Below are positions 1 through 8,241 of a stretch of 64,000 nt of DNA, in pieces. Numbering within the stretch: position 1 is the stretch's first letter; the number at the start of each line of letters is the position of its first letter. The DNA comes from Pseudomonas yamanorum. GTDB lineage: Bacteria; Pseudomonadota; Gammaproteobacteria; Pseudomonadales; Pseudomonadaceae. The stretch spans positions 6,262,001-6,326,000 of the forward strand of contig NZ_LT629793.1 in NCBI RefSeq assembly GCF_900105735.1, given 5' to 3'. The translations under genes were made by a program, and so were the position numbers. Below the pieces are notes generated by a model, which saw only the letters and a list, made by a program, of their open reading frames with translations, had not been told where the DNA came from and did not search any database.

Positions 1-1
1 G

Positions 2-310
2 TTCAAGAAAGCCTATGAAGATTTGCTGGTGATCGCCCGGGGCAAAGAAACCGAGCGGGCGCGCTTGCAGGCGCAACTTACGGAACGTGACACACAAGTG
101 CAGCAATGTTCAGCCAAGAATCAACAGATGTACGGCGTGGCCCAGCAATTGCTGAGCGCCTACGAAAAAATCGACGTGGCCGACGTGATGAGCATCCGCC
201 AACCGTTCGCCAGCAGCACCCGGGTCAAGTTCGAGGAACTCGCCCAGGGTTTTGGTGATGGTCTATACCTTAATCGGTTCGATGCTCCACAGACCGTCAC
301 TAATCATTGA
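2..310 (+). CDS. Coiled-coil protein, C-terminal fragment (gene begins before the window)
   Basis: An open frame is already running at base 2 and ends at 308-310, giving the last 102 residues of a protein whose start lies upstream. The visible part is rich in Glu, Arg, Gln and Ala and has heptad-like spacing around residues 12-45, which suggests a coiled coil. No catalytic motif or membrane segment is visible. It lies 20 bases before the ybjN-like gene on the same strand and is probably in the same operon. I do not recognise the family; the missing N-terminus would be needed to name it. Confidence 0.6.
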   Translation, partial: FKKAYEDLLVIARGKETERARLQAQLTERDTQVQQCSAKNQQMYGVAQQLLSAYEKIDVADVMSIRQPFASSTRVKFEELAQGFGDGLYLNRFDAPQTVTNH

Positions 311-330
311 TCAACAAGGAAGAGACCACT

Positions 331-825
331 ATGAGCGACGTACAACTGATCACCAGCGTGACCCCGCATGCCTTGACCGAGCTGCTGCAGGAGGCCGGCT
401 ACCGGGTCAACCACACCGAGCAGAACGGTATCGTGCAATTGCTCAGCGCCAGCCAGGGCATTGGCTTTGCCGTGCGTTTCGGCAACCCGGCGGTAGAGCA
501 GGGCAGCTACGTGGACTTCACCTACAGCTGCGCGCTGCGGGTGCAGGGCGAGTTGCCCGAGGGTTTGGCCCAGGTCTGGAACGCTTCCCGGCGTTTTGCC
601 CGCTTGTCGTTGCAGGGTGAGTTCCTGCTGATGGAGATGGACGTGGTGGCCGCCGGCGTGGGCGCCCCGTACCTGCGCAACCAGCTGGAACTGTGGGACC
701 GGCTGCTGCAGGAATTCATCGTCTACCTGCGTGAATACAGCCAGCAAGCCGCACAGCTTCAGGCCCAGGCCCAGGCCGCCCCCACGCCTGCCGTCGATGC
801 CCGTGAAGAGGCGCCTGCCCTGTGA
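331..825 (+). CDS. YbjN domain-containing protein
   Basis: A 164-residue cytoplasmic protein with the alternating strand/helix pattern of the YbjN family: an N-terminal helix followed by a segment like LLQEAGYRV, then a central aromatic strand region and a Trp-Asn helix (WNASRRFARL). YbjN proteins resemble type III secretion chaperones in fold, but their biochemical role is unsettled. The start at 331 is preferred over an earlier in-frame codon because an AAGGAAGAG ribosome site lies about 7 bases before it. The stop overlaps the start of the next gene (GTG at 822), so the two are probably translationally coupled. The Ala/Gln/Pro-rich tail after residue 145 is likely disordered. Confidence 0.75.
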   Translation: MSDVQLITSVTPHALTELLQEAGYRVNHTEQNGIVQLLSASQGIGFAVRFGNPAVEQGSYVDFTYSCALRVQGELPEGLAQVWNASRRFARLSLQGEFLLMEMDVVAAGVGAPYLRNQLELWDRLLQEFIVYLREYSQQAAQLQAQAQAAPTPAVDAREEAPAL

Positions 826-1757
826 AGAAACCAACCCTGGTGGTCGGCGCCGGCGCCCTGGTGGTGCTGGCGGTCGCGGTGGGGTTGAGCCTGCGACCGG
901 GCAGTGACCCGGTTGCAGCCCAGCAGCCGGCGCCGGTGGCCGTGAAGGACGGGCCGGCGGTGGCGCGCCTGGGCAACCAACAGATCGACCTCACCGAGCT
1001 CAAGTCGGTGCTGGCTGCCTTGCCGGTTGAAACCCGCGAGCAACTGCGTGGCAACCGTGGCGCCCTGGAAACCTGGCTGCGTTCACGTCTGGCGCAAAAG
1101 GCCGTGCTTGAACAGGCCGATGCCCAGGGCTGGCGCCAGCGCCCGGAAGTGGAGCAGCAAACCCGCGCCGCCGCCGAACAGATCGTGTTTCGCGACTACA
1201 TGCTGTCGGTCAGCCAGGTGCCGGCGGATTACCCCAGCGCCGCCGAATTGCAGCAAGCCTATGACAGCGGCAAGGCGCAATGGGTGACACCGCCGTTGTA
1301 CCAGGTCAGCCAGATTTTCCTGGCCGTGACCGACCCCCAAGCCGTCGACACCGTACGCCGTCAAGCGCAGGAATTAAGCCGCAAGGCGCAAGCCTCGCCA
1401 GGCGAGTTTGCCGCCCTGGCCAGCCAATACTCCCAAGACCCCGACAGCGCCCGACGCGGCGGCGATTCCGGGATGCAGCCATTGCAGCAACTGGTGCCCG
1501 AAATGCGCAGTGTGGTGGCGCGGCTCAAGACGGGCGCGGTGTCCGAGCCGGTACAAAGTGCTGCGGGTTTTCACGTGCTCAAGCTCACCGGGCAACAACC
1601 GGCGCGCACCGCCACGCTGGATGAACTGCGGGGCCGCCTGACGGAGGCCCTGCGTACGCAACGCCAGGAGCAAATCGCCAAGGCCTACCTGGAAGGCATG
1701 CTGAATACCGCCACCTTGAGCATCGACGGTGCCGAGCTGAACAAGGTGCTCGAGTAA
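822..1757 (+). CDS. Membrane-anchored parvulin-type peptidyl-prolyl isomerase
   Basis: A 311-residue protein with an uncleaved-looking N-terminal membrane anchor (about residues 6-24, Val/Ala/Leu rich after KK), a SurA/PpiD-like N-terminal helical region (about 45-150) and a PpiC-type rotamase domain (about 155-260), recognisable by the GEFAALASQYSQD segment, the RRGGDSG turn and the final GFHVLKL strand. It should act in the periplasm on folding outer-membrane or secreted proteins. The GTG start overlaps the ybjN-like gene by 4 bases, so the pair is an operon. It is shorter than PpiD and has only one rotamase domain, so it is not PpiD or SurA themselves. Confidence 0.85.
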   Translation: MKKPTLVVGAGALVVLAVAVGLSLRPGSDPVAAQQPAPVAVKDGPAVARLGNQQIDLTELKSVLAALPVETREQLRGNRGALETWLRSRLAQKAVLEQADAQGWRQRPEVEQQTRAAAEQIVFRDYMLSVSQVPADYPSAAELQQAYDSGKAQWVTPPLYQVSQIFLAVTDPQAVDTVRRQAQELSRKAQASPGEFAALASQYSQDPDSARRGGDSGMQPLQQLVPEMRSVVARLKTGAVSEPVQSAAGFHVLKLTGQQPARTATLDELRGRLTEALRTQRQEQIAKAYLEGMLNTATLSIDGAELNKVLE

Positions 1758-1809
1758 AAAACGTCTCACTGCATTGGATGCACAGTACCCACAAGACAGG
1801 GAGTCTCCC

Positions 1810-2787
1810 ATGGTATTTCTTGACCCGGCTGTACCCCACGGCACCACGCCCTATCGCGGGCTGACAGAGTCCCGCGAGGCCTGGCTGGCCGTGGCGGCCA
1901 CCATCGAACCCGAGGTGGCGCAATATTTCCTGATCAGCGCGCGCTGTGGGTGTTTCATGCAGGCGGCTCGCAGCCTCAATATCAAGGCCACGCAATTGCG
2001 CAAGCGCCTGGCGCAACTGGAAGAGCAGCTGCGGCGTTCGCTGTTCAGCTATCAGGGCAATGTCCTGACCCTGAGTCGTGAAGGGCAGCAGCTGCAGGCG
2101 CAACTGATTGCCCTGTCCCATGAGCGACGCTTGCCGGTACTGGAGCAACCGTTGATTCGCCTGGCGGTTGCCGAGTCGATCCTGCATGACATTCTGGGGC
2201 GCGACCTGATTGCGCTGCTGCGGCGCAATGCGAGTGTGCGGTTGGAGATTATTTCCATCGACAGCGAGTTGGGGTTGCAGGCGTTGGATGCGGATGTGGT
2301 GGTGTGGTTGTCGGGGATGGATTCGCCGGGGGCCGGGCCGAGCTTTGCCATTGATGCGCCTGAGGTGTTGGCGCGGCTGGATTATTCGCCGCATATTGCC
2401 AAGCGGTATTCGCGGTTGGCGGTGCGGCCCGACAGCATTGAAGATCTCGCGGATTACATGCTGGTGCAGTGGCAGCCGGACCGGCAGGTGGAAGCGTTGC
2501 GGCCCTGGAACAGTCTGGTGGAGCAGCGGTTGGCGGGGGTGGTGCAGGTGCAGGCGTATCCGTTGATGCTGGAGATGATTCGGTGCAGTGCGTGTATTGG
2601 GTTGTTGCCGCGGTATATGAGTTGTTTTGATCGTGGGTTGACGGCGTTGGATGGGGTGTTTCTGGAGGGGATGCAGCGGCAGGTTTGGATGGGGGTGAGT
2701 GCTCAGGTGCGGCATCCGCAGGAGGTGGGGTGGGTGGTGGAGATGATTCGGAATACGTTTCTTGAGCGGGGGGAGTGGTTTGATTGA
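1810..2787 (+). CDS. LysR-family transcriptional regulator
   Basis: A 325-residue regulator. A winged helix-turn-helix is visible at about residues 38-95 (CGCFMQAARSLNIKATQLRKRLAQL), followed by a substrate-binding domain of the LysR type. Unusually, about 36 residues precede the HTH, where most LysR proteins begin almost directly with it. The ATG at 1810 was chosen because GGGAG lies 6 bases upstream; an in-frame TTG at 1774 has no good ribosome site. It follows the parvulin gene by about 50 bases on the same strand. The second half is markedly richer in G on the coding strand. The effector is unknown. Confidence 0.85.
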   Translation: MVFLDPAVPHGTTPYRGLTESREAWLAVAATIEPEVAQYFLISARCGCFMQAARSLNIKATQLRKRLAQLEEQLRRSLFSYQGNVLTLSREGQQLQAQLIALSHERRLPVLEQPLIRLAVAESILHDILGRDLIALLRRNASVRLEIISIDSELGLQALDADVVVWLSGMDSPGAGPSFAIDAPEVLARLDYSPHIAKRYSRLAVRPDSIEDLADYMLVQWQPDRQVEALRPWNSLVEQRLAGVVQVQAYPLMLEMIRCSACIGLLPRYMSCFDRGLTALDGVFLEGMQRQVWMGVSAQVRHPQEVGWVVEMIRNTFLERGEWFD

Positions 2788-2840
2788 TTGAGTACATATC
2801 CGTTTCTTCGGTAACGGCTGCTTATGGTTTCGCTCTTACA

Positions 2841-2869
2841 GCCATCCCTTTCAAGGTCTGCGTTTAAAA
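2841..2869 (+). repeat. IS terminal inverted repeat, left
   Basis: The 29-base left end starts GCCATCCCTTTCAAGGTCT and ends in TTTAAAA. It pairs with 4280-4308 apart from mismatches just inside the first 19 bases. The 7-base target duplicate TCTTACA directly precedes it at 2834-2840. Confidence 0.9.
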
Positions 2870-2887
2870 GTCCGTTTAAGGCCATGT

Positions 2888-4246
2888 TTAAGTACGTTTA
2901 TCCGACTTGGCCGCCTTAAGCACCCTAGCTGTTGAGACATGCGCCCGTGCTGCCTTACCTTCCAGCCACTCCTTGGGCTTGGCTACTTTGGGGCCACGAG
3001 GGCTTTTTGCTACGGACTTAGGTTTGATCATCCTTGCCAGGGCCAGCAATCGCTCTGCCAGCCCTTGCGGAGTCTTTTCAAGAGGGAAATTTTCCGCAGG
3101 CAATGCGATCTGCAAGCCTTGATAATCACTGCGAACATGCACCGCCAAATGGAAAATCGAAACCTGCCAACCCTCTGGCTGCGTTTCGCGGTGCGCCTGC
3201 TCAACGCTACGCTTGAGAACCGACAAAACGTTGTAAGCCAGGACCGCCGAGGCAAAGCCCAATAGCGCGGCTTTCGGGCTGCCAAGGCCTGTAATTTCAC
3301 TGTCCAGTACCGACTCAAGGCGCTGAAACATTCCCTCGATACTCCAGCGATGACGGTATAAATCGGCTATCTGCCGGGCACCGATGGTGTCGGGCAAATT
3401 GCTCCAGAACCACATCACCAAATCACCTGAGTCATTCGCCGTTTGCAGGCTCAACTCAACACGTCGCCAGCGGCGGCCACCCTTCACTTCGATGATTTGT
3501 TCGCGAACGGTTCCGCTATCGACCGTCCCTGAGTCTTGCCACTCACTTTCCTGGACCAGGCGTGGATGCTTACTGGGTTGGCGAACGATGAACGAAGCCC
3601 CCGTGTCCTCGCAGGCTTGCAGGATGGGCAGCGTGCAATAGAGCCGGTCAGCCATCCACAACTGGCCCGCGCATGCGCGGGCCAGCAGCGGTAAAACACT
3701 GACTCGCTCACTGGCGTAGGCATCTTCCCACGGCTGAAGATCAACGACTAAATCCAGATCCGGATCGTAGGCAACTACTGAAAATCCTGGGCGCGCTGCG
3801 CCGCGCTCATTGCGCAGAGCGCCTAGACGTTTTTCAGTGGCCGGCAAGTGGTTGCCATCCACAATACGCAACTGCCAGCCGGGCAGGATCGATGAATGGC
3901 CGAGCGTTTCGACGGTTGGTATCAAACGCTCGGCACTGCCCGAAATGAGGGCGCGAAGCAGCTCGGGTTCGGTTCGCTTGATCTTGTCATAGAGTGCCGA
4001 AACACTGACCGAAAGGCCCTCCATCTTGCGCGCCGCCGCGTGCAACGACGGCCTCAAGCCCAATGAAACAAGGGACATCAGCTCAACAACGGTTGAAAAC
4101 AAAAGCTCACGTGAGTACTGCCGTTGGCGGTGATCATCGAACACCTTGTCAACCCAAGCGGCATCTACTGCCTGCTCTAATATCAACTTGGTCATGACGC
4201 TGGCCGGAGCCTGTTTTTCAAACCGTTCTAAAACCTTTTCCCACAT
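2888..4246 (-). CDS. IS4-family DDE transposase
   Basis: A 452-residue transposase that moves the surrounding IS by cut-and-paste. The catalytic triad is visible as D130 in a VDGNH motif, D200 in ADRLY, and E304 inside the C-terminal IS4 signature (YRHRWSIEGMFQ). An N-terminal helical domain with an ERF-KQAP segment precedes the RNase H-like core, and the C-terminus is Lys-rich. The start at 4246 is used because AGGACG lies upstream on the coding strand; the frame stays open for 26 more codons to 4324, which would run across the IS end. The gene has no frameshift and should be functional. Confidence 0.92.
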   Translation of the reverse strand: MWEKVLERFEKQAPASVMTKLILEQAVDAAWVDKVFDDHRQRQYSRELLFSTVVELMSLVSLGLRPSLHAAARKMEGLSVSVSALYDKIKRTEPELLRALISGSAERLIPTVETLGHSSILPGWQLRIVDGNHLPATEKRLGALRNERGAARPGFSVVAYDPDLDLVVDLQPWEDAYASERVSVLPLLARACAGQLWMADRLYCTLPILQACEDTGASFIVRQPSKHPRLVQESEWQDSGTVDSGTVREQIIEVKGGRRWRRVELSLQTANDSGDLVMWFWSNLPDTIGARQIADLYRHRWSIEGMFQRLESVLDSEITGLGSPKAALLGFASAVLAYNVLSVLKRSVEQAHRETQPEGWQVSIFHLAVHVRSDYQGLQIALPAENFPLEKTPQGLAERLLALARMIKPKSVAKSPRGPKVAKPKEWLEGKAARAHVSTARVLKAAKSDKRT

Positions 4247-4279
4247 AGTTTCGTCGTCCTGACTGGATTGGTTAGGGGA

Positions 4280-4308
4280 TTTTAAACCAAGACCTTGAAA
4301 GGGATGGC
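4280..4308 (-). repeat. IS terminal inverted repeat, right
   Basis: This is the mirror of the left end, reading outward to GGGATGGC at 4301-4308, followed at once by the second copy of the 7-base target duplicate TCTTACA (4309-4315). Confidence 0.9.
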
Positions 4309-4627
4309 TCTTACAGCGACTCACTTTGGAAAAGCCCCAAAGTAAGCAAAGGGCTCTGCCCCGCCTGTCGGCGCCTCGCTGGGGCTCGGCGTTCCCTCAC
4401 TCCGGCATTGCTCCGCGGGCCGCCGCGACGGGCCATCCATGGCCCGGCGCGGCTAAACCGGCGTCCTGCCGGTTTACCCGCTCCGCAATACCTGCGTTCG
4501 GCCTCGGGCTTATTGGGGCAGTCAGATCAAAATCAAAAGCAGATCAAAAGCAGAGCACAGCGGCCTCCCGGCCGGCTTGAGTGTTAAAAGCCAGATCAAA
4601 AGCCAGAGCGAAAGCAAAGCTGCTTTT

Positions 4628-4729
4628 ATGTGGGAGCGGGCTTGCTCGCGAAAAACCTGAGAGCGCCGCGTTGAATCAGGATGCCCGCGTCATCGTTAAC
4701 GACCTTCGCGAGCAAGCCCGCTCCCACAT
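4628..4729. repeat. REPIN (inverted REP pair)
   Basis: GTGGGAGCGGGCTTGCTCGCGA near the left end and its reverse complement near the right end enclose about 52 bases. This is the canonical REPIN arrangement mobilised in trans by RAYT transposases in fluorescent pseudomonads. It lies at the centre of the long inverted repeat. Confidence 0.9.
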
Positions 4730-5079
4730 TTTTTGGACCGTGCCTGCTTTAGATTTTGATTTGGCTTTTGCTCTTCAACACTCAAGCCGGCCGGGAGGCC
4801 GCTGTGCTTTTGCTTTTGATCTTAGGCGCCCCGTTAAACCACGCTGGCCGAACGCAGGCTTTGGAGCGTGGGTAACCTGGCAGGACGCCAGGTTAGCCGC
4901 GCTGGGCCAAGGATGGCCCATCGCGGCGGCCCACGGTCCAAAGCCGGAGTGAGGGCACACCGAGCCTAAGCGAGGTGCCGAGTGGTGGGGCAAGAGCGTT
5001 TTGCTTACTTTTGCGCTGTTCAAAAGTGAGCCGCTGTAAGAGCGGAACCATAAGCGGCCGTTACCTAAATAACGGATAT

Positions 5080-6396
5080 TCACCCCCCACCGGCCGTAAC
5101 AAACCGCCGCGCCAAAAACCCATACAACAGATACCCAAACGCCAACACCAACGTCGCACCAAACACCGCCTCCTCACCACACGCATAAATCGCATACAGC
5201 GAATACCCCACGGCAATCAGCAACACCGTGGTATTGCGTGCATAAATCGAGGCCGCCACCCGCGCTTTGTGCATCATCACCAGCAGCCCAGTCAGCGCAG
5301 TGACGTAAGGAATCAAATTAGTCACCACCGCCAGATTCACCAACTTGCCAAACTGCGCACTGGCCGTGGGCGAGATGGTCGACAAGGCAATCAAGCTCTG
5401 CAACGCCGCACAGGCAATCAGCCCCCACACGGGTGCCTGGGCACGGCTCACCCGGCTGAAGAACCGCGGAAACAGACGCTGGTCCGCCGACATCTTGGCC
5501 GTTTGCGCCAAGGTGAATTGCCATCCCAACAGCGAACCAATACACGCCACCACCGCCAGCGCCATGATGATGTCGCCCACCAGCGGCGTGAAAATCTGCG
5601 CATACACCAAGGCAAACGGCGCAGAAGACTCGGCGAGTTCAGCATTGGGCACGATGCCCTGAATCACTGTGGTCGACAGCACATACACCAGCGCCGCGCC
5701 GAGGGTGCCCAACAGGCAGGCCAGCGGCACGGTGCGCTTGGGATCTTCCACGGCGTCATAGCCCTGGGCGGCAGATTCCATGCCGAGGAACGCCCAGAGG
5801 GTCAGCGGAATACTCGCGCCAATCGCATCCCACAGTTGAAGTTGGTTGGGGTTCCAGGCGTCGCTGAACACCTCGGTCTTGAAATAGAACCAGCCGATCA
5901 CACTCAGTCCCGCCACGGGGATGATTACGCCCCACACGGTGACCACGCCGATCCGGCCAGTCAGGCGCGGGCCGCCGAAGTTGGCAATGGTGGTCAGCCA
6001 GATCAGCCCGAGGGTGCCGATAAACAACGGGATCGGCCCGCTGCCCAGCCACGGGATGAAGGACGACAGATAGCCCACCGCCGAAATCGCTATCGCCACA
6101 TTGGCGATGATCAGCGACAGGAAATACAGGAACGAACAGAGGAAGAACCCGGACTTGCCGTGGGCCTCTTCGGTGTAGGCCGACATGCCGCCCGTGCGGG
6201 TACAGAACAGGCCGCACTGGGCAAAGCAGTACGCAATGGCCATCGAGCCCACGGCGGTGATCAGCCACGACAGCAGCGAGATCGCGCCCAACTGCGCCAT
6301 GCTGGCGGGCAGCATGATGATGCCCGAGCCCATCATGTTGATCGCCACCAGGGTGGTCAGGCCCATCAGGCTCATCTTTTTGCTTGGCTCGGCCAT
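5080..6396 (-). CDS. potE: APC-family amino acid/polyamine antiporter, PotE-like
   Basis: A 438-residue inner-membrane protein with about 12 hydrophobic segments. The N-terminal signature KKMSLMGLTTLVAINMMGSG and the following LPASMAQLGAISLLSW closely match the PotE/CadB basic amino acid-diamine antiporter family, so putrescine-ornithine exchange is the likely activity. The start at 6396 has a strong AAGGAGTT site. In enterobacteria potE pairs with an ornithine decarboxylase gene; none is adjacent here, so it may serve in uptake or with an enzyme encoded elsewhere. It converges on the repeat region. The substrate could equally be another diamine or basic amino acid. Confidence 0.8.
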   Translation of the reverse strand: MAEPSKKMSLMGLTTLVAINMMGSGIIMLPASMAQLGAISLLSWLITAVGSMAIAYCFAQCGLFCTRTGGMSAYTEEAHGKSGFFLCSFLYFLSLIIANVAIAISAVGYLSSFIPWLGSGPIPLFIGTLGLIWLTTIANFGGPRLTGRIGVVTVWGVIIPVAGLSVIGWFYFKTEVFSDAWNPNQLQLWDAIGASIPLTLWAFLGMESAAQGYDAVEDPKRTVPLACLLGTLGAALVYVLSTTVIQGIVPNAELAESSAPFALVYAQIFTPLVGDIIMALAVVACIGSLLGWQFTLAQTAKMSADQRLFPRFFSRVSRAQAPVWGLIACAALQSLIALSTISPTASAQFGKLVNLAVVTNLIPYVTALTGLLVMMHKARVAASIYARNTTVLLIAVGYSLYAIYACGEEAVFGATLVLAFGYLLYGFLARRFVTAGGG

Positions 6397-6445
6397 CGGC
6401 AACTCCTTGTCGTGGGGCGTGCGAAGGCAGGCTAGCACGTTGTGG

Positions 6446-7351
6446 TCACTGCGCCTTCGAGCCCCGGTTTTTCCCCAGGATTCGTGCCGCATCCCGTGCC
6501 GGTGGCAGGCCGAACACCCGGGCGTAATCGCGGCTGAACTGGGTGGCGCTCTCATAGCCGACTTCGAAGGCGGCACTGGTGACGTTTTTGGCGCTGGCCA
6601 CCATCAACGTGCGGGCCTGCAGCAAGCGCACGCGTTTTTGGTACTGCAACGGGCTCAGGTTGGTGACGGCCTTGAAGTGGCGGTGGAAGGCGGACACGCT
6701 CATCGCGGCTTTCTGCGCCAGGGCTTCTACCCGGATCGGTTCGGCGAAGTCCCGGCGAATCCACTGGATGGCTTGGCTCACCCGGGCCATGGCGGTGTCC
6801 GGCGCGGCGATTTCACGCAGCATCCAGCCGTGGGGGCCTTGCAGTACACGGTAGAGAATCTCGCGCTCGTAAACCGGCGCGAGGGCGGCGATCGCCTCGG
6901 GGTTGCCCATCAGCCGCAGCATGCGCAGCCAGGCGTCCATCAACTCCGGAGTGACGGCGGCCACGGAAAATCCGGCATTGTGGTCGTAGCGCCCGGCAGG
7001 TTCGGGCAAGTCGCTCAGCAGCGTCGCGAGCACCGTCGGGTCCAGTGTCAGGCTGACCGCGAGGTAGGGTTCACCGGTCGCCGCCGGGTGCACAGTGCCC
7101 ACCGCGGGCAGCTCGATGGACATCACGAAATACGTCGCCGGGTCGTACCGCAGGGTGCGGTCGCCCACGGTCATGGATTTGCTGCCCTGCAGGATCAGGT
7201 TGATCATCGGGTCATACACGGCGGCCAGCATATGCTCGGGAATCGCGCCCTGGACCATGGCCACCCGCGGTATACCCGTTTCAGTGCGGCGGTTTTCGGC
7301 CTTGGCGGCCAAGGCACGCAGTTCGATCAGTTGTGTGTTCATGCCGGGCAT
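6446..7351 (-). CDS. AraC-family transcriptional regulator (AraC_N type)
   Basis: A 301-residue regulator with the N-terminal AraC_N domain (about residues 20-180, starting after a segment like TGIPRVAMVQG) and a C-terminal pair of helix-turn-helix motifs (about 195-290; SVSAFHRHFKAVTNLSPLQYQKRVRLLQ is split across the first HTH and linker). It resembles E. coli YqhC-type regulators, which respond to aldehydes. It is divergent from an SDR/VOC gene pair that it may control. Its stop lies 49 bases from the potE-like start. Two ATG codons (7351 and 7342) are possible and neither has a clear ribosome site. Confidence 0.85.
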   Translation of the reverse strand: MPGMNTQLIELRALAAKAENRRTETGIPRVAMVQGAIPEHMLAAVYDPMINLILQGSKSMTVGDRTLRYDPATYFVMSIELPAVGTVHPAATGEPYLAVSLTLDPTVLATLLSDLPEPAGRYDHNAGFSVAAVTPELMDAWLRMLRLMGNPEAIAALAPVYEREILYRVLQGPHGWMLREIAAPDTAMARVSQAIQWIRRDFAEPIRVEALAQKAAMSVSAFHRHFKAVTNLSPLQYQKRVRLLQARTLMVASAKNVTSAAFEVGYESATQFSRDYARVFGLPPARDAARILGKNRGSKAQ

Positions 7352-7481
7352 GCTGAGCGCCCGGGTGTGCCCTGTGCAAGCAAAAAGCAGAAACAGGCAG
7401 GTTTCGAGCAGGAACCGCTGCGCCGACGCAGGCGCGCAGGCCTACTGTGGTGACTCATTTGAGCAAGCAGTGGAGCCACAC

Positions 7482-8225
7482 ATGGGCGTTATCCTTATCA
7501 CCGGCGGCAGCCGTGGCATTGGTGCCAGCACTGCAGAGTTGTGTGCCCGGCAAGGCATGGGCGTGATCCTGACCTACAACAGCCATCCAGAGGCCGCACA
7601 CGCCGTAGTGCAGAAGATTGAGGTTGCAGGCGGCAAGGCGGTCGCGCTGCCATTGGACGTGGCTGACGTGAGTTCCTTTGACGGTTTTGGCGAGGCGGTA
7701 AAACGGGCGTTGTCGGCGACCTGGGGCGTAAGTGGCTTGAGTGGGCTGGTGAATAACGCCGGCTATGGCCTGTTCAATCCCCTGGAATCGGTCACCGAGG
7801 CCCAGTTCGACGGCCTGCTGAATGTGCACCTCAAAGGCCCTTTTTTCCTGACTCAAACGTTATTGCCGTTGCTGCAAGCACAGGCCTGCATCGTCAACCT
7901 CACCAGTGCCACGACTCGCGTGGCCACCGCCGGAGTTGCACCTTATGCAGCCTTCAAGGGCGCGCTGGATGTACTGACCCGTTACATGGCCAAGGAGTTT
8001 GGCGAGCGGCAGATCCGTGCGAATGCCGTCTCCCCGGGAGCCATCCGCACCGAACTGGGCGGCGGGCTCAATGATGAATTCGAGGCGCTGCTGGCTTCCC
8101 AAACGGCCCTCGGCCGAGTGGGCGAACCCGAGGATGTGGCGCGCGTGATCGCCATGTTGCTGTCGGAGGAAGGCCGTTGGGTCAATGCCCAGACGATCGA
8201 GGTCGCGGGTGGCTACATCATCTGA
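7482..8225 (+). CDS. SDR-family NAD(P)-dependent oxidoreductase
   Basis: A 247-residue classical short-chain dehydrogenase. The cofactor motif TGGSRGIG is at residues 7-14, NNAG at 91-94, and the catalytic set is Ser142, Tyr155 and Lys159 (YAAFK). The C-terminal part carries the usual GRVGEPEDVA and GG motifs. The ATG at 7482 gives the expected beginning for the family, with a modest GGAG upstream. It is divergent from the AraC gene and 16 bases before a VOC-family gene, so they probably form an operon. The substrate cannot be read from sequence. Confidence 0.9.
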   Translation: MGVILITGGSRGIGASTAELCARQGMGVILTYNSHPEAAHAVVQKIEVAGGKAVALPLDVADVSSFDGFGEAVKRALSATWGVSGLSGLVNNAGYGLFNPLESVTEAQFDGLLNVHLKGPFFLTQTLLPLLQAQACIVNLTSATTRVATAGVAPYAAFKGALDVLTRYMAKEFGERQIRANAVSPGAIRTELGGGLNDEFEALLASQTALGRVGEPEDVARVIAMLLSEEGRWVNAQTIEVAGGYII

Positions 8226-8241
8226 AGAGCGAGGCGACAGC

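Larger units (their letters stand above)
2841..4308 (-). mobile_element. IS4-family insertion sequence, complete, 1468 bp
   Basis: The element is bounded by 29-base imperfect terminal inverted repeats (outer end GCCATCCCTTTCAAGGTCT; inner bases differ at a few positions) at 2841-2869 and 4280-4308. Immediately outside each end is the same 7-mer, TCTTACA (2834-2840 and 4309-4315), which is the target duplication. The uninterrupted sister copy of the target is visible as the reverse complement near 5036-5042 in the other arm of the long inverted repeat, which supports the boundaries exactly. One intact transposase gene fills the element. Intact ends, gene and duplication suggest a recent insertion. 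Confidence 0.93.
2799..5073. repeat. Long imperfect inverted repeat interrupted by an IS and centred on a REPIN
   Basis: The left arm (about 2799-2840 continuing at 4316-4600) and the reverse complement of the right arm (about 4745-5073) share many matching blocks in the same order: GGTAACGG, CTTATGGTT, GCTCTTACAGC, AAAGTAAGCAAA, CCCTCACTCCGG, GGGCCGCCGCGA and the 20-base block CGGCCTCCCGGCCGGCTTGA. With the IS removed this is a palindrome of roughly 0.8 kb with a REPIN in the loop. It has no convincing gene. It separates the LysR gene from the converging antiporter gene and resembles the dispersed intergenic repeats of P. fluorescens-type genomes (inference). Confidence 0.8.

Noticed and set aside
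4326-4952. Two short open frames in the region between the IS and the antiporter gene
   Set aside because: They lie inside the long inverted repeat and a REPIN, lack ribosome sites, and read as low-complexity Ser/Lys/Ala sequence; they are chance frames in GC-rich repeat DNA.
7095-7481. A longer N-terminus for the SDR protein
   Set aside because: The frame stays open upstream but overlaps the divergent AraC gene and promoter; the Rossmann fold begins right at the ATG at 7482, as expected for the family.
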